Source: Pyruvatibacter sp. HU-CL02332
Lineage (GTDB): Bacteria; Pseudomonadota; Alphaproteobacteria; CGMCC-115125
Length of the DNA: 64,000 nt
Direction: 5' to 3'
NCBI RefSeq assembly: GCF_040362765.1
Contig: NZ_BAABWK010000001.1
Location: 734,990 to 798,989 of the forward strand
The position numbers were made by a program, and so were the translations under genes. Shown here piece by piece: positions 17,905 through 27,105 of the stretch (positions are counted from its first letter, which is position 1; every line of letters begins with the position of its first letter). The notes beneath the pieces were generated by a model that was given only the letters and a program-made list of their open reading frames with translations, was not told the DNA's origin and did not search any database.

Positions 17905-19740
17905 ATGGCCGCTCAAGAACGCCGCAATATCGCGATTATCGCCCACGTTGACCACGGCAAGACCACCATGGTGGACAAGCTGTTTCAGGCATCAGGCATC
18001 TTCCGCGAAGGTCAGGAAGTCGAAGACCGCGCCATGGATTCCGGCGATCTGGAACGTGAGCGCGGGATCACCATTTCAGCGAAAGTTGCGAGCTTCGAGT
18101 GGAAGGGCGTCCGCATCAATCTGGTGGATACCCCGGGCCACGCCGACTTTGGCGGTGAAGTTGAACGCATCCTCTCCATGGTGGACGGCGTGTTGCTGCT
18201 GGTGGACGCCGCTGAAGGCGCCATGCCGCAGACAAAGTTCGTGACCATGAAAGCGCTGGCCCTGGGCCTGCGCCCTGTCGTCGTGATCAACAAGATGGAC
18301 CGCAAGGATGCCCGTGCCGATTTCGTGCATGAGGCCGTGTTTGACCTGTTCGCATCCCTTGAAGCCAGCGACGAGCAGCTGGACTTCCCTGTGCTCTATG
18401 CATCAGCCCGCGAAGGCTGGGCGTCCGCAACCGAAGCAACAAGCGGCGACAACATGGACGCCCTGCTGGATGCCATCATTGAGCACGTGCCTGCCCCTGT
18501 GGACCTGGGCAATGAGGACGCTCCCTTTGAGCTTCTGGCAACCGGCATCGAGTCAGATCCTTTCCTTGGCCGCCTGCTGTCAGGCCGCATCAAGGCTGGC
18601 ACCATCAAGCCCAACATGAACATCAAGGTCCTGACCCGCGACGGCGAAGAACGTGAGCGCGGCCGCGTCACCAAGGTGCTGGCCTTCCGCGGCCCCCTGC
18701 GTGAGCCTGTGGACAGTGCTGAGCCCGGCGACATCGTCGCCATTGCAGGCCTCAAGAACGCCACCGTGTCTGACACCTTGTGCGATGTGTCCATCAAGGA
18801 ACCCCTTGATTCCAAGCCGGTTGATCCGCCCACCCTCGCCATCACCATGATGGTGAATGACAGCCCGCTGGCGGGCCGCGAAGGCTCCAAGGTTCAAAGC
18901 CGCGTCATTCGTGAGCGTCTGCTGCGCGAAGCTGAAGGTAATGTGGCCATCAAGATTTCAGAAGTCCCCGGCGGCGACGCCTATGAAGTTGCCGGCCGCG
19001 GCGAACTCCAGCTCGGCATTCTGATCGAGACCATGCGCCGCGAAGGCTTTGAAGTATCAATCTCCCGGCCGCGCGTGCTGATGCGCGAAGACGAGAACGG
19101 CAAGAAGATTGAACCTGCCGAAGAAGTCCAGATTGATGTGGACGAGGAATATACCGGCGTGGTCATCGACAAGCTGACCCAGCGCAAAGCCGAACTGATG
19201 GGCATGGTTCCCTCAGGCGCCGGTAAAACGCGCCTGACATTCATTTGCCCCGCTCGGTCGCTCATCGGCTACCAGGGTGAGTTCATGACGGACACACGCG
19301 GCACCGGCATCATGTCCCGCCTCTTCCATGGCTGGGTGCCATACGCTGGTGAAATCGGCGGACGTCATCATGGCGTGCTTATCGCCAACAGCGACGGCGA
19401 AGCTGTGGCCTATGCCCTTTGGAACCTCGAAGACCGTGGGTCCCTGTTCATCACACCGGGCACCAAAGTCTATCGCGGCATGATTATCGGTGCCAATTCG
19501 CGGCCGGATGATCTGGAAGTGAACCCTCTCAAGGGCAAGCAGCTGACCAACATCCGTACCAATTCGCGCGATGAAGCTGTGAAGCTCACAACGGTTCAGC
19601 CGATGGCGCTGGAACAGGCGATTTCCTACATCGGTGACGACGAACTGGTGGAAATCACGCCGGAGAACATCCGCCTGCGCAAGCGCTATCTGGACCCCAA
19701 TGAGCGCAAGCGTAATCGCAGCGCCGCCGCTGCTCAGTAA
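17905..19740 (+). CDS. typA: Translational GTPase TypA/BipA
   Basis: The 611-residue product is full length for the family. It has the GTPase motifs AHVDHGKTT (P-loop), DLERERGITI (switch I), DTPGHADFGGEV (switch II), NKMDRKDA and SARxGWA, followed by a domain II beta-barrel, EF-G-like domains III and V, and a C-terminal domain containing GYQGEFMTDTRGTGIMSRLF. TypA binds ribosomes and affects subunit assembly and stress or cold adaptation. The ATG at 17905 gives the standard start MAAQERRNIAIIAHVDHGKT; a longer frame from 17854 would put its start in the preceding hairpin. hisN follows 60 nt downstream. Confidence 0.96.
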   Translation: MAAQERRNIAIIAHVDHGKTTMVDKLFQASGIFREGQEVEDRAMDSGDLERERGITISAKVASFEWKGVRINLVDTPGHADFGGEVERILSMVDGVLLLVDAAEGAMPQTKFVTMKALALGLRPVVVINKMDRKDARADFVHEAVFDLFASLEASDEQLDFPVLYASAREGWASATEATSGDNMDALLDAIIEHVPAPVDLGNEDAPFELLATGIESDPFLGRLLSGRIKAGTIKPNMNIKVLTRDGEERERGRVTKVLAFRGPLREPVDSAEPGDIVAIAGLKNATVSDTLCDVSIKEPLDSKPVDPPTLAITMMVNDSPLAGREGSKVQSRVIRERLLREAEGNVAIKISEVPGGDAYEVAGRGELQLGILIETMRREGFEVSISRPRVLMREDENGKKIEPAEEVQIDVDEEYTGVVIDKLTQRKAELMGMVPSGAGKTRLTFICPARSLIGYQGEFMTDTRGTGIMSRLFHGWVPYAGEIGGRHHGVLIANSDGEAVAYALWNLEDRGSLFITPGTKVYRGMIIGANSRPDDLEVNPLKGKQLTNIRTNSRDEAVKLTTVQPMALEQAISYIGDDELVEITPENIRLRKRYLDPNERKRNRSAAAAQ

Positions 19741-19800
19741 GAGCACGCCTACGGGCGGTTTCAGCTTGTCGTTCCGGTCATTGGGCGTTACCCAAGGCCC

Positions 19801-20619
19801 ATGAGCGATGATCTGAAACACATTGAGTCTTTCATCCACTCCCTCGCAGACGCGTCAGGTGCGGCCATCATGCCGTATTTCCGCACACGGCTGGACGTGG
19901 ACAACAAACTGTCTGATGGCAAGTTTGACCCGGTGACAGAAGGCGATCGCGCCGGAGAGCGTGCAATCCGTGCATTGATCGACAGCGAGCATCCCGACCA
20001 CGGCATTCTGGGCGAGGAGTACGGCCTCAAGGAGGGTCCGTCACCGATCTCCTGGATCATCGACCCCATCGACGGCACCCGCGTTTTCATGTCCGGCCTG
20101 CCCACATGGGGCACGCTGATCGGTGCCATGCAGAACACGGTGCCGGTGGTTGGTGTGATGGATCAGCCTTATACCGGCGAACGGTTCTTCGGCGGGCCGT
20201 CTGGCGCCAGGCTGATAACGCGCGACGGCGAACAGGCAATGAAATGCCGCTCTTGTGAAAGCCTGAGCAATGCCGTGCTGGGCGCAACAGACCCGCGTAT
20301 GTTTGCCCAGTCACCAGACAAGGAAGTCTTCAGGACCCTCTCAGACAGTGTGAAGCTGCTGCGCTATGGCGGCGATTGCTACAACTACGCCATGGTCGCT
20401 CTTGGACAGATGGACCTCGTGGTCGAGGCCCACAATCAGGCCTACGACATTCTGCCTCTTGTGCCGATTGTCGAAGCCGCTGGTGGCATCGTCACCGACT
20501 GGGCCGGACGGCCATTGCGCTCAGGTGCTGATTTTGACCGCAGCAAAGGCAAGATGATTGCGGCAGGCGACAAGCGCATTCACGAAGCCGCGGTGAAAAT
20601 CCTGTCTTCGGCAGCCTAG
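19801..20619 (+). CDS. hisN: Histidinol-phosphatase, inositol-monophosphatase family
   Basis: The 272-residue product has metal-binding motifs GEEYG (about residue 77), IDPIDGTR (about 90) and YDILPLVPIVEAAGG with the second DxxP-type site, typical of the IMPase superfamily. The WIIDPIDGTRVFMSGLPTWG stretch is characteristic of HisN proteins that dephosphorylate L-histidinol phosphate in actinobacteria and alphaproteobacteria. Activity on inositol phosphates or other sugars cannot be excluded from sequence alone. No other his gene is nearby. Its stop codon overlaps that of the convergent hydrolase gene by 4 nt. Confidence 0.85.
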   Translation: MSDDLKHIESFIHSLADASGAAIMPYFRTRLDVDNKLSDGKFDPVTEGDRAGERAIRALIDSEHPDHGILGEEYGLKEGPSPISWIIDPIDGTRVFMSGLPTWGTLIGAMQNTVPVVGVMDQPYTGERFFGGPSGARLITRDGEQAMKCRSCESLSNAVLGATDPRMFAQSPDKEVFRTLSDSVKLLRYGGDCYNYAMVALGQMDLVVEAHNQAYDILPLVPIVEAAGGIVTDWAGRPLRSGADFDRSKGKMIAAGDKRIHEAAVKILSSAA

Positions 20620-21635
20620 GCCAACACGCTTTCCGCAAAGCTATCAAACGCCGTCCAGAACGGGGCCTGCAGTTCGTCACGCTCCATCAGAATTTCATGT
20701 TTGCAGCCGTCGCATTTGACATAGGTAGAGCCGCGCACGCGGCGCGCATAGGCGGCCACCTGCTTTTCACTTACCAACACATCCTTCTCAGCCCCCGCAA
20801 ACAGCACCGGCGTCTTGATGCTGGCGACAAAGCTGTCTGATTGCAGCAAGTCAATGCTCTCGGCGGCAGACCCAGCCCACCCAAGAGTGATCGACGCAAG
20901 CGCAAGTTCAGAGTTTGCTTTGACAATCGCGACCTGACGGGCGAAGCGCTCCGGGTCCGATGTCACGATGTTGTCGTCGAACGTATCAAGGCCCACCGCC
21001 TTGTCGTCCCCGCCGCCCGGCAAATACTTGTCTCCAAGCCCAAGCGCAATACCGGTGAATCCCATTAGCCGCATGCTGAGCATGGCACCAGTCGAAAGGC
21101 GCAAATCCACCATTGGTGCGCTCAGAGCGACGCCCTTCATCTTTGGCAGTCCCGCCGCAAGCGGTGCATCCGTATCTGCCAGATGCAGCCAGCGCATGAG
21201 ATTGTTGCCACCCATGGAGTGCGCCATGCCGACAAGAGGCTGAGGCAGGTTCCGCTCGCTGACAAGCTTCATGAACTTTGCCATGTCACGATCAAATTCA
21301 TTGAAGTGATCAATATGGCCTTTGAGACGGTTTTCGGTTCCACGCACCGAAAGCCCCTGTCCACGCCAGTCCATGGTGGCAACAGCAAACCCGCGCTCCC
21401 GTAGCTGGGTCACAACCTCAAAATACTTCTCGATGAATTCCGTGCGCCCGCCAAACAGCAGGACCGTTCCGCGTGCCTGTGAGCCGGTTGCCGGCCAGAC
21501 CGCTCCACGCAGCGGTTTGCCGTCATATCCATCAAACCAGAAAGCGTCCGCACCTTCAGGACAGGGATTTTCAGGAATGTCGGTCAGGTCTGCCCCGGAC
21601 GTTGGAGAAGGAGCAGTCACAGAAGGAGAGGTCAC
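20616..21635 (-). CDS. Alpha/beta hydrolase, lysophospholipase/monoacylglycerol lipase type
   Basis: The 339-residue product carries the oxyanion-strand context VLLFGGRTEFIEKYFEV, the WRGQGLS motif, nucleophile motif AHSMGGN (Ser in G-H-S-M-G form), a late-strand acid region PVLFAGAEKDVLV and catalytic His in CDGCKHEILMERD. This is the Hydrolase_4 (PldB-like) family. It has no signal peptide, so a cytoplasmic lysophospholipase or monoglyceride lipase is likely. Start is a GTG with AAGGA about 10 nt upstream. It is divergent from the DUF4838 gene and convergent with hisN. Confidence 0.85.
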   Translation of the reverse strand: MTSPSVTAPSPTSGADLTDIPENPCPEGADAFWFDGYDGKPLRGAVWPATGSQARGTVLLFGGRTEFIEKYFEVVTQLRERGFAVATMDWRGQGLSVRGTENRLKGHIDHFNEFDRDMAKFMKLVSERNLPQPLVGMAHSMGGNNLMRWLHLADTDAPLAAGLPKMKGVALSAPMVDLRLSTGAMLSMRLMGFTGIALGLGDKYLPGGGDDKAVGLDTFDDNIVTSDPERFARQVAIVKANSELALASITLGWAGSAAESIDLLQSDSFVASIKTPVLFAGAEKDVLVSEKQVAAYARRVRGSTYVKCDGCKHEILMERDELQAPFWTAFDSFAESVLA

Positions 21636-21772
21636 AGATAGTAATCCTTGCGGTTTTGAGCATCACAGTTGCTCAGCATTTTGTTGCCGGACTTTAGCAG
21701 GTAGGCTGCCTGAGTCTCAAAACCAAGGTCATTTGCCGCACGATCCGGCGCAAGACCTAAAGATCGCGCCAT

Positions 21773-23782
21773 ATGTCCACACCCGTTACTCTCGATTTTT
21801 CCAATGGCTGGCACATCGACGCAGCCCCCGGCTCCGGTCCGACCCAGGCAGCGGCCCAGGAACTTGCCGAGCACCTGGCCCTGATCGCTCCCCAGTCAGA
21901 GGGGCAAAGCGGCATCCGGATGTCTTTGGCATATCGTGATCAGGCAACCGACGGTTTCATCTGGAATGTTGCGGAAGGCCACGTTCAGCTCACCGGGAAC
22001 AGCGAACGCGGCCTGCTCTATGCCATCTTCAGTTTTCTGACCCAGCTTGGCTTCGGCTGGCCCGGGCACAAGCTTGAAGACATGTGCATTCCATCCGGCC
22101 TGCGGTTTTCACTCCCTGAAGCCTGCGCCGAAACACCAAGCTTTGAAGGTCGATGCCTGATCGTCGGCCACCACGTGTTTCTGGCGGAGCACGAAGCCTG
22201 GATCAAATGGGCAGCGCGTAACTGCCTCAACACAGTCTTTGTGCATACCGCCGAAGAAGGTCTGGCCCTCGGCGCTGCTCCGGTTCACCAATGGCATGAG
22301 GTCAGCAATGCCGTCCGCGCCCAATGCGATCACTACGGCATGACGCTTGAGGTAGGAGGCCATGGCCTGTCGCGCCTTCTGCCCCGCGCCCTGTTTGACG
22401 ATATGCCGGACGCTTTTCGCATGAAGGACGGCAAGCGCAGTCCCGACCACAATCTTGACCCCCTCAATGCGCAGGGAATGGCGGTCGTGCGCGACAATGC
22501 CCGGGCATGGTTTCAGCAAAACCCCGGCGCTGATGTCTACCACCTGTGGCCCGACGACATTCCCGGCGGCGGCTGGTCGCAAAGTCCTGAATGCGAGGGG
22601 CTAAGCGCATCCGACCAGGCCTTGATCGCCACCAACGCTCTTGCGGAAGAACTGGACCAGATCCACCCGGACGCGGAAGTCGCTCACATCGCCTATCACG
22701 ATACGGAGCCCGCGCCGGGATCAGCCCGACCACGCAGCAATGTGTCGTTGCTGTGGGCCCCGCGCATGCGCAGCTACGCGCAGGGGGCCTTTGAGAGGTC
22801 ATCCACCGTCAATGCGCGATACCCGCAGGAACTCGCTGCCAATGTGCAGCTGTTTCAAGACGCGCACGCCAAGCCGCTGCGCGTGTTCGAATACTATCTT
22901 GATGCGATCCTCTTTAAGTCCGTATTGCCACCGTTGGTCTCGCAGATGGCAGTCGATGCTATTGGCTACAAGGAAGCGGCCACACACACATTGCAGGCCC
23001 TGATGGTCGGCGGACGGCCATGGTGTGCACCACAGCTCAACGCCTATGCATTTGCCCAACTGGCCTGGGACAACACACTGTCGCCGCGCACCATCATTCA
23101 GCGCTTCGCGACCATGCTTGTCGGCGAAGCGGCGACAGGACATCTGGCAGATCACTACAATGCCCTGAGTGATGCGTTCTCACTTGCTCTTACCTTCGAG
23201 CCCCACGAGGCAAAGCCCGCCGCGGCTGCCGGAGCTGCAGACTTTCTGGACACACCCCCAACAGACATGGGCGACCCCTGGCACGCAACGCCGGACGACA
23301 TTGCCCTTCGTCTGAGCTGGAAGTCAGACATCGAGCTGCAATTGAAACACGCTGCGGACGCGCTGGCCCGTGCAGGTCAATCCGCCAACCCCACGAAACA
23401 CATTGTCGGCCTGCAGGCGGAATTTGCCCTTGCCCGCCTGTGGTTTGATTTCCACTTTGCCCGCCTGGGCCTCTATGACGCGTGGCACATGCGCGACACA
23501 GATGGGGGCAAAAAAGCGCAACAGGCTCTGGCTCGCGCCTACGCCATTTGCGATGCGGTCGATGACTGGGCCCAAACCCATATTGACGACGACCGATACC
23601 AGCAGAACACACAATTGCTGCACTGGTTGTTCTGGAGACTGCGGCTGGACTGGATACGCGAACAACTGGCCCCTGAAGGAGCGGAGCGCGACACTGTGCG
23701 GGCACAGCGCGTCTCTGACATGACCGCACGCTTTGCCATGGGGCGCACCCTTTGGACCAAACACACCGATACCAACACATAG
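21773..23782 (+). CDS. DUF4838-like protein (glycoside-hydrolase-like fold), no signal peptide
   Basis: The 669-residue product has an N-terminal domain resembling the non-catalytic alpha/beta domain before GH20/GH67 barrels, with NSERGLLYAIFSFLTQLGFGW near residues 76-96. It then has a barrel-like region with DVYHLWPDDIPGGGW near residue 253 and conserved Asp pairs, and a helical C-terminus. These are marks of DUF4838 proteins, which are usually exported and found in polysaccharide loci. Here there is no signal peptide and no sugar-utilisation neighbour. The gene ends 9 nt before an acyl-CoA carboxyltransferase gene, so the two are probably co-transcribed, an unexpected pairing. Family assignment is by motif recall; substrate and activity are unknown. 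Confidence 0.65.
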   Translation: MSTPVTLDFSNGWHIDAAPGSGPTQAAAQELAEHLALIAPQSEGQSGIRMSLAYRDQATDGFIWNVAEGHVQLTGNSERGLLYAIFSFLTQLGFGWPGHKLEDMCIPSGLRFSLPEACAETPSFEGRCLIVGHHVFLAEHEAWIKWAARNCLNTVFVHTAEEGLALGAAPVHQWHEVSNAVRAQCDHYGMTLEVGGHGLSRLLPRALFDDMPDAFRMKDGKRSPDHNLDPLNAQGMAVVRDNARAWFQQNPGADVYHLWPDDIPGGGWSQSPECEGLSASDQALIATNALAEELDQIHPDAEVAHIAYHDTEPAPGSARPRSNVSLLWAPRMRSYAQGAFERSSTVNARYPQELAANVQLFQDAHAKPLRVFEYYLDAILFKSVLPPLVSQMAVDAIGYKEAATHTLQALMVGGRPWCAPQLNAYAFAQLAWDNTLSPRTIIQRFATMLVGEAATGHLADHYNALSDAFSLALTFEPHEAKPAAAAGAADFLDTPPTDMGDPWHATPDDIALRLSWKSDIELQLKHAADALARAGQSANPTKHIVGLQAEFALARLWFDFHFARLGLYDAWHMRDTDGGKKAQQALARAYAICDAVDDWAQTHIDDDRYQQNTQLLHWLFWRLRLDWIREQLAPEGAERDTVRAQRVSDMTARFAMGRTLWTKHTDTNT

Positions 23783-23791
23783 TGAGACCAC

Positions 23792-25348
23792 ATGACCTGG
23801 GAAGATGAAGCCAAGGAAATTGCCGCCCGCCGCATCGAGGCAAAAGCACAAGGCGGCGATGAAGGCATTGCGAAACAGCACGCCAAGGGCCGCCTGACCA
23901 TCCGCGAGCGCATCGCCCATCTGACTGACGACAAGAGCTTTCAGGAACTTGGCGAAGGAGCTGGCGCACCGGAGTTTGATGACGATGGAAATCGCACTGG
24001 CTTCACGCCGGCCAACTTTGTGCTTGGGTTTGCCAAGGTCGGAGGCCGTCGCGTCATCATTGGCGGTGAGGACTTTACCCTTAAGGGCGGATCGCCCAAC
24101 CCCGCGGGCCTGCGCAAAAGCGTCTACTCAGAAGATGTGGCCCTGCAATACAAAGTGCCGTTGATCCGGCTGCACGAAGGCGGCGGCGGCTCCGTGGCAG
24201 GATCAGGCGGTGGCAAGGGAAGGTCCCGGCCCGTCGGCGACCCTGTTTTCTCCACACCGCGCTTCGTTTCGCTCGCCAAGACACTGGGCACCATTCCTGT
24301 GGCAAGTGCAGCCCTCGGCCCCGTCGCCGGGATGCCCGCAGCCCGTCTGGTCTCCTCGCACTTCACGGTGATGGCACAGAACGCACAGGTCTTGATTGCC
24401 GGACCGGCCGTTGTGGAACGCGCCACCGGGCACAAGATGACCAAGGAGGAGCTCGGCGGCCCGGATATCCACACAAAATCAGGCGTCATCGACAATGTGG
24501 CTGAAACGGAAGAGGCCGCCCTGGACGAAATCGCGCAGTTTCTCTCCTACATGCCTCAAAACGTGTATGAGGAAGCGCCCGTCATCTCCTGTGATGACCC
24601 GGTCGATCGCGCCGACGACAAACTTCTGTCCATCGTCCCGCGCGAGCGCCGCAAGCCCTACGCGATGCGGAAAATCATCAAGTCGGTTGTGGATGAGGGG
24701 TCTTGGTTTGAGATGACCCGCCGCTATGGCCCGTCTCTGATCACAGGCCTCGCTCGCATGGGGGGTCGGCCTGTCGGCATCCTCGGCAATGACTGCACCT
24801 ATTATGCAGGCGCCATGACAGCCGACGCCGCCCGCAAGACCCGTCGTTTCGTGGATTTCTGCAATACGTTCAATTTGCCGGTCATTGCACTGGTGGACGA
24901 GCCGGGCTTCATGATCGGCCCTGATTCAGAAACGTCCGGTACGATTCGCGCAGGCGCTGAAGCCATTGCCGCTGTCATGAATGGTCGCGTGCCCTGGGCA
25001 AGTGTGATTGTCCGCAAGGTCTTTGGTGTGGCTGGCGCCGCCCACTTTGCCCCCGGCGGTCACGTTTTCTCCTGGCCCAGCGCTGAAACAGGTGCCCTGC
25101 CGGTGGAAGGAGGTGTGGCCGTCGCCTTTGGCAGGCAGATCGCCGCTGCAGAAGACCCGGACGCCAAGCGGCGTGAACTGGAAGAAATGCTGGCATCCAG
25201 CCAATCACCCTTCCCCCGGGCTGAAGGATTTTCGGTTCATGAGCTGATTGATCCACGCGAAACGCGGGCAAAACTCAACGAGTGGCTTGATTGGACCTGG
25301 CCCACCCTTCAACACCAGCTTGGGCCCTACCTTCGACCGATGGCCTGA
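23792..25348 (+). CDS. Acyl-CoA carboxylase, carboxyltransferase (beta) subunit
   Basis: The 518-residue product is full length for the propionyl/methylcrotonyl-CoA carboxylase beta family. It has GKGRLTIRERI near the N-terminus, RLHEGGGGSVAGSGG in the first crotonase-like half, and GILGNDCTYYAGAMTADAARKTRRFVDFCNTFNLPVIALVDEPGF in the second (quoted as positions 327-372 in spirit of the fold; key residues GN, YAGA, DAARK, FCN, DEPGF). KVFGVAGAAHFAPG is also typical. These enzymes move carboxyl from carboxybiotin to an acyl-CoA. No biotin carboxylase or BCCP gene is adjacent, so the partner is encoded elsewhere and the acyl substrate is unclear. The start at 23792 follows the DUF4838 stop by 9 nt. 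Confidence 0.85.
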   Translation: MTWEDEAKEIAARRIEAKAQGGDEGIAKQHAKGRLTIRERIAHLTDDKSFQELGEGAGAPEFDDDGNRTGFTPANFVLGFAKVGGRRVIIGGEDFTLKGGSPNPAGLRKSVYSEDVALQYKVPLIRLHEGGGGSVAGSGGGKGRSRPVGDPVFSTPRFVSLAKTLGTIPVASAALGPVAGMPAARLVSSHFTVMAQNAQVLIAGPAVVERATGHKMTKEELGGPDIHTKSGVIDNVAETEEAALDEIAQFLSYMPQNVYEEAPVISCDDPVDRADDKLLSIVPRERRKPYAMRKIIKSVVDEGSWFEMTRRYGPSLITGLARMGGRPVGILGNDCTYYAGAMTADAARKTRRFVDFCNTFNLPVIALVDEPGFMIGPDSETSGTIRAGAEAIAAVMNGRVPWASVIVRKVFGVAGAAHFAPGGHVFSWPSAETGALPVEGGVAVAFGRQIAAAEDPDAKRRELEEMLASSQSPFPRAEGFSVHELIDPRETRAKLNEWLDWTWPTLQHQLGPYLRPMA

Positions 25349-25358
25349 CCCAGACACA

Positions 25359-25392
25359 AAAACGCCCGGGCAGAACCCGGGCGTTTTCTTTT
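25359..25392. terminator. Bidirectional intrinsic terminator
   Basis: A GC-rich 12-bp stem (left arm 25359-25370) with a short loop is followed by TTTTCTTTTT on the plus strand and preceded by an A-rich stretch. It serves the carboxyltransferase gene and the convergent secreted-protein gene ending at 25409. Confidence 0.85.
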
Positions 25393-25408
25393 TCGTCAGC
25401 CGTGCGGC

Positions 25409-26266
25409 TTAGAGGTAGCGGTAGCCAAGCACGCTGCCTGTGTAGGCACAGATCCGCAGATCAACGTTGCGCTTATTGTGCTTGCCACGGACCTGGTAGT
25501 GATCGGTCCAGTCATTGCCGCCCTGAACATACTGCGCACCGTGGAAGTTAGAGTAGTTGTGCTTGTTCAGGTTAGAGCGCCAGTGCTTGAAAGGCTTGCG
25601 CTGCGGCTTGACGTTGTTGGCCAGGTTGTAGCGGTTCGCATTGCGCACATTCTTGATGTGGCCGTTGCGGCTGTTGACCGTGATCAGCTTGGCCTTGCCA
25701 CGATGGTTGAGACCACGAACCTTGTAGACGTGACCCTTGAGGTCGACCCGGTCAAACCGCTTGAAGCCTTCGTGACGCAGACCAGCCAGCAACTTGCGGA
25801 CACCAATCACCTTGTGGTGCGGCACTTCGTTTGGGTTGGCACGGCGGACATCAAACAGACGACCGGTGTATGGATCTGCCTTGGCCTGGCTGAAGCGACC
25901 GTTCTGACCAAAGCCCTTCACATGGTAGACGCCGTTGCGGAACACGATGTCCGTTACTTTGCCACCGGTGCGCTTCTGGATCAGCTTCACCGTCTTGGGG
26001 ATGTAGTTGAAGCTCTTGCCGCCATGGCCGCCATTGCCCCAACCCTGCTGCATCTTGCGGGCCTGATGGTAATGCTCGGTGCGGTTCCAGCCATCATTGT
26101 AGCCGCCACGATTGTAGTTGTTGTTGTAGTGATGGACCTGACCGTTGCTGAAGGTCACACCACCACCGTGGCCATTGCTGATGCTGAATGAAAATCCACC
26201 GGCCTGGGCTGGTGCTGCGGCGGCCAGGGTGCCACCAACTGCTGCAAGGATAAGAAGCTTTTTCAT
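25409..26266 (-). CDS. Secreted His/Asn-rich protein with three PepSY-like modules
   Basis: The 285-residue product starts MKKLLILAAVGG and has a clear Sec signal ending APAQAGG (about residue 23). A Gly/Asn/His-rich segment (30-85) is followed by three related modules at about 88-141, 154-209 and 226-285. Each has a hydrophobic strand, a YxVxG core, and a V(D/N)xxTGxVxxxR-like end, as in PepSY domains. The third module ends RICAYTGSVLGYRY and matches the tail of the neighbouring gene at 26608. The protein is very basic, with one Cys in the mature chain. No enzyme motif is visible. Function is unknown; a periplasmic or extracellular binding role is possible. An upstream in-frame start at 26308 is rejected because it would bury the signal peptide. 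Confidence 0.75.
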   Translation of the reverse strand: MKKLLILAAVGGTLAAAAPAQAGGFSFSISNGHGGGVTFSNGQVHHYNNNYNRGGYNDGWNRTEHYHQARKMQQGWGNGGHGGKSFNYIPKTVKLIQKRTGGKVTDIVFRNGVYHVKGFGQNGRFSQAKADPYTGRLFDVRRANPNEVPHHKVIGVRKLLAGLRHEGFKRFDRVDLKGHVYKVRGLNHRGKAKLITVNSRNGHIKNVRNANRYNLANNVKPQRKPFKHWRSNLNKHNYSNFHGAQYVQGGNDWTDHYQVRGKHNKRNVDLRICAYTGSVLGYRYL

Positions 26267-26607
26267 AACGTGTTCTCCGTCTCTCATGTTGTGCCCGGAT
26301 GTGCTCAAAGCGGGCCTTGATGTGAGCCACCGGGACAGTGGGTGGCTGATGTCTCAGCAGCGAAGCGGTTTGCCCCGTTGCTTGAGGAGGAGAATGGCAG
26401 GGGCGCTGTGAACTCCTTCTGGGACACCTGTTAAGAAACGCGTCAGGAACATGAACCCCACCCGACCAAGGTCATCAGTAAGCTGATAGATGTCGTCCCA
26501 TGGCGCGAACGACATTGGGGTAGGCAAAAGAAAACGGGCGCCTCCGGTTCACCCGAAAACGCCCGCATTCAAGCCAAAAATCGTGAGCTGAGGCTCACTT
26601 GAATCAG
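26267..26607. other. 341-bp gap between the two secreted paralogues
   Basis: The gap holds the leader of the first secreted-protein gene near 26266 and the terminator of the upstream paralogue at 26531-26566. I see no gene. GGAG-type sites lie ahead of the 26266 ATG. Confidence 0.6.
26531..26566 (-). terminator. Minus-strand intrinsic terminator of the 165-residue secreted protein gene
   Basis: The arms CGGGCG (26535-26540) and CGCCCG (26560-26565) flank an internal loop, and on the minus strand the stem is followed by TTTTCTTTT. It lies 42 nt past the stop at 26608. Confidence 0.65.
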
Positions 26608-27105
26608 CTAGTGGTACCGCCAACCAAGCACATTGCCCGTATAGGCACACACCCGAAGGTTCACGCCACGACCATATCCGTCATAGGCGCTCACAAAATA
26701 GTGAGGTGTCCAGTTGCGTCCATGGCCATGAAATTGGGCCCGGCGGAAATTGTGATAGCCGTGACCCGTCAGCGCGCGGATAAAGTTCTTGAACGGCCGC
26801 ACATTGCCGTGATTCCGGTGATGATACCGGGGACCATAATTGTAGTTGCGGTTCTGATTGTAGTGTCGGCGATGCCAGTTCGACTGACGCCACCCGCCAT
26901 AATAGTTCTGACCGCGGTGGTGATTATTGCCGCGATGATGATGGCGGCTGTCATGAATAAGGGTGACAGCACCACTGGCATCAATCGTCGATGTCAGAGC
27001 TTTGCCTGCCGGCAGTGATGCAGCGTTGGCAGGCACGATGGCGGCCAGGCCAAGAGCAAGTGCTCCAACCAGTCCGCCTGCTGCGTAAGTGAGTATCCGT
27101 TTCAT
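26608..27105 (-). CDS. Secreted His/Asn/Tyr-rich protein, paralogue of the 25409 gene
   Basis: The 165-residue product has a signal peptide (MKRILTYAAGG to VPANAA, about residue 28). A low-complexity segment rich in His, Asn, Arg and Tyr (51-100) is followed by a C-terminal module (105-165) ending VCAYTGNVLGWRYH. That module aligns without large gaps with the third module of the adjacent larger protein, including NWTPHY against DWTDHY and the single Cys in the CAYTG motif. The two genes lie in tandem on the same strand but each has its own terminator, so they look duplicated rather than simply co-transcribed. The His-rich part could bind metal. No function is assigned. Confidence 0.75.
   Translation of the reverse strand: MKRILTYAAGGLVGALALGLAAIVPANAASLPAGKALTSTIDASGAVTLIHDSRHHHRGNNHHRGQNYYGGWRQSNWHRRHYNQNRNYNYGPRYHHRNHGNVRPFKNFIRALTGHGYHNFRRAQFHGHGRNWTPHYFVSAYDGYGRGVNLRVCAYTGNVLGWRYH

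Noticed and set aside
25478-26191. 237-residue plus-strand frame rich in Val/Ala
   Set aside because: Antisense to the secreted protein, which has a signal peptide, modules and a paralogue.
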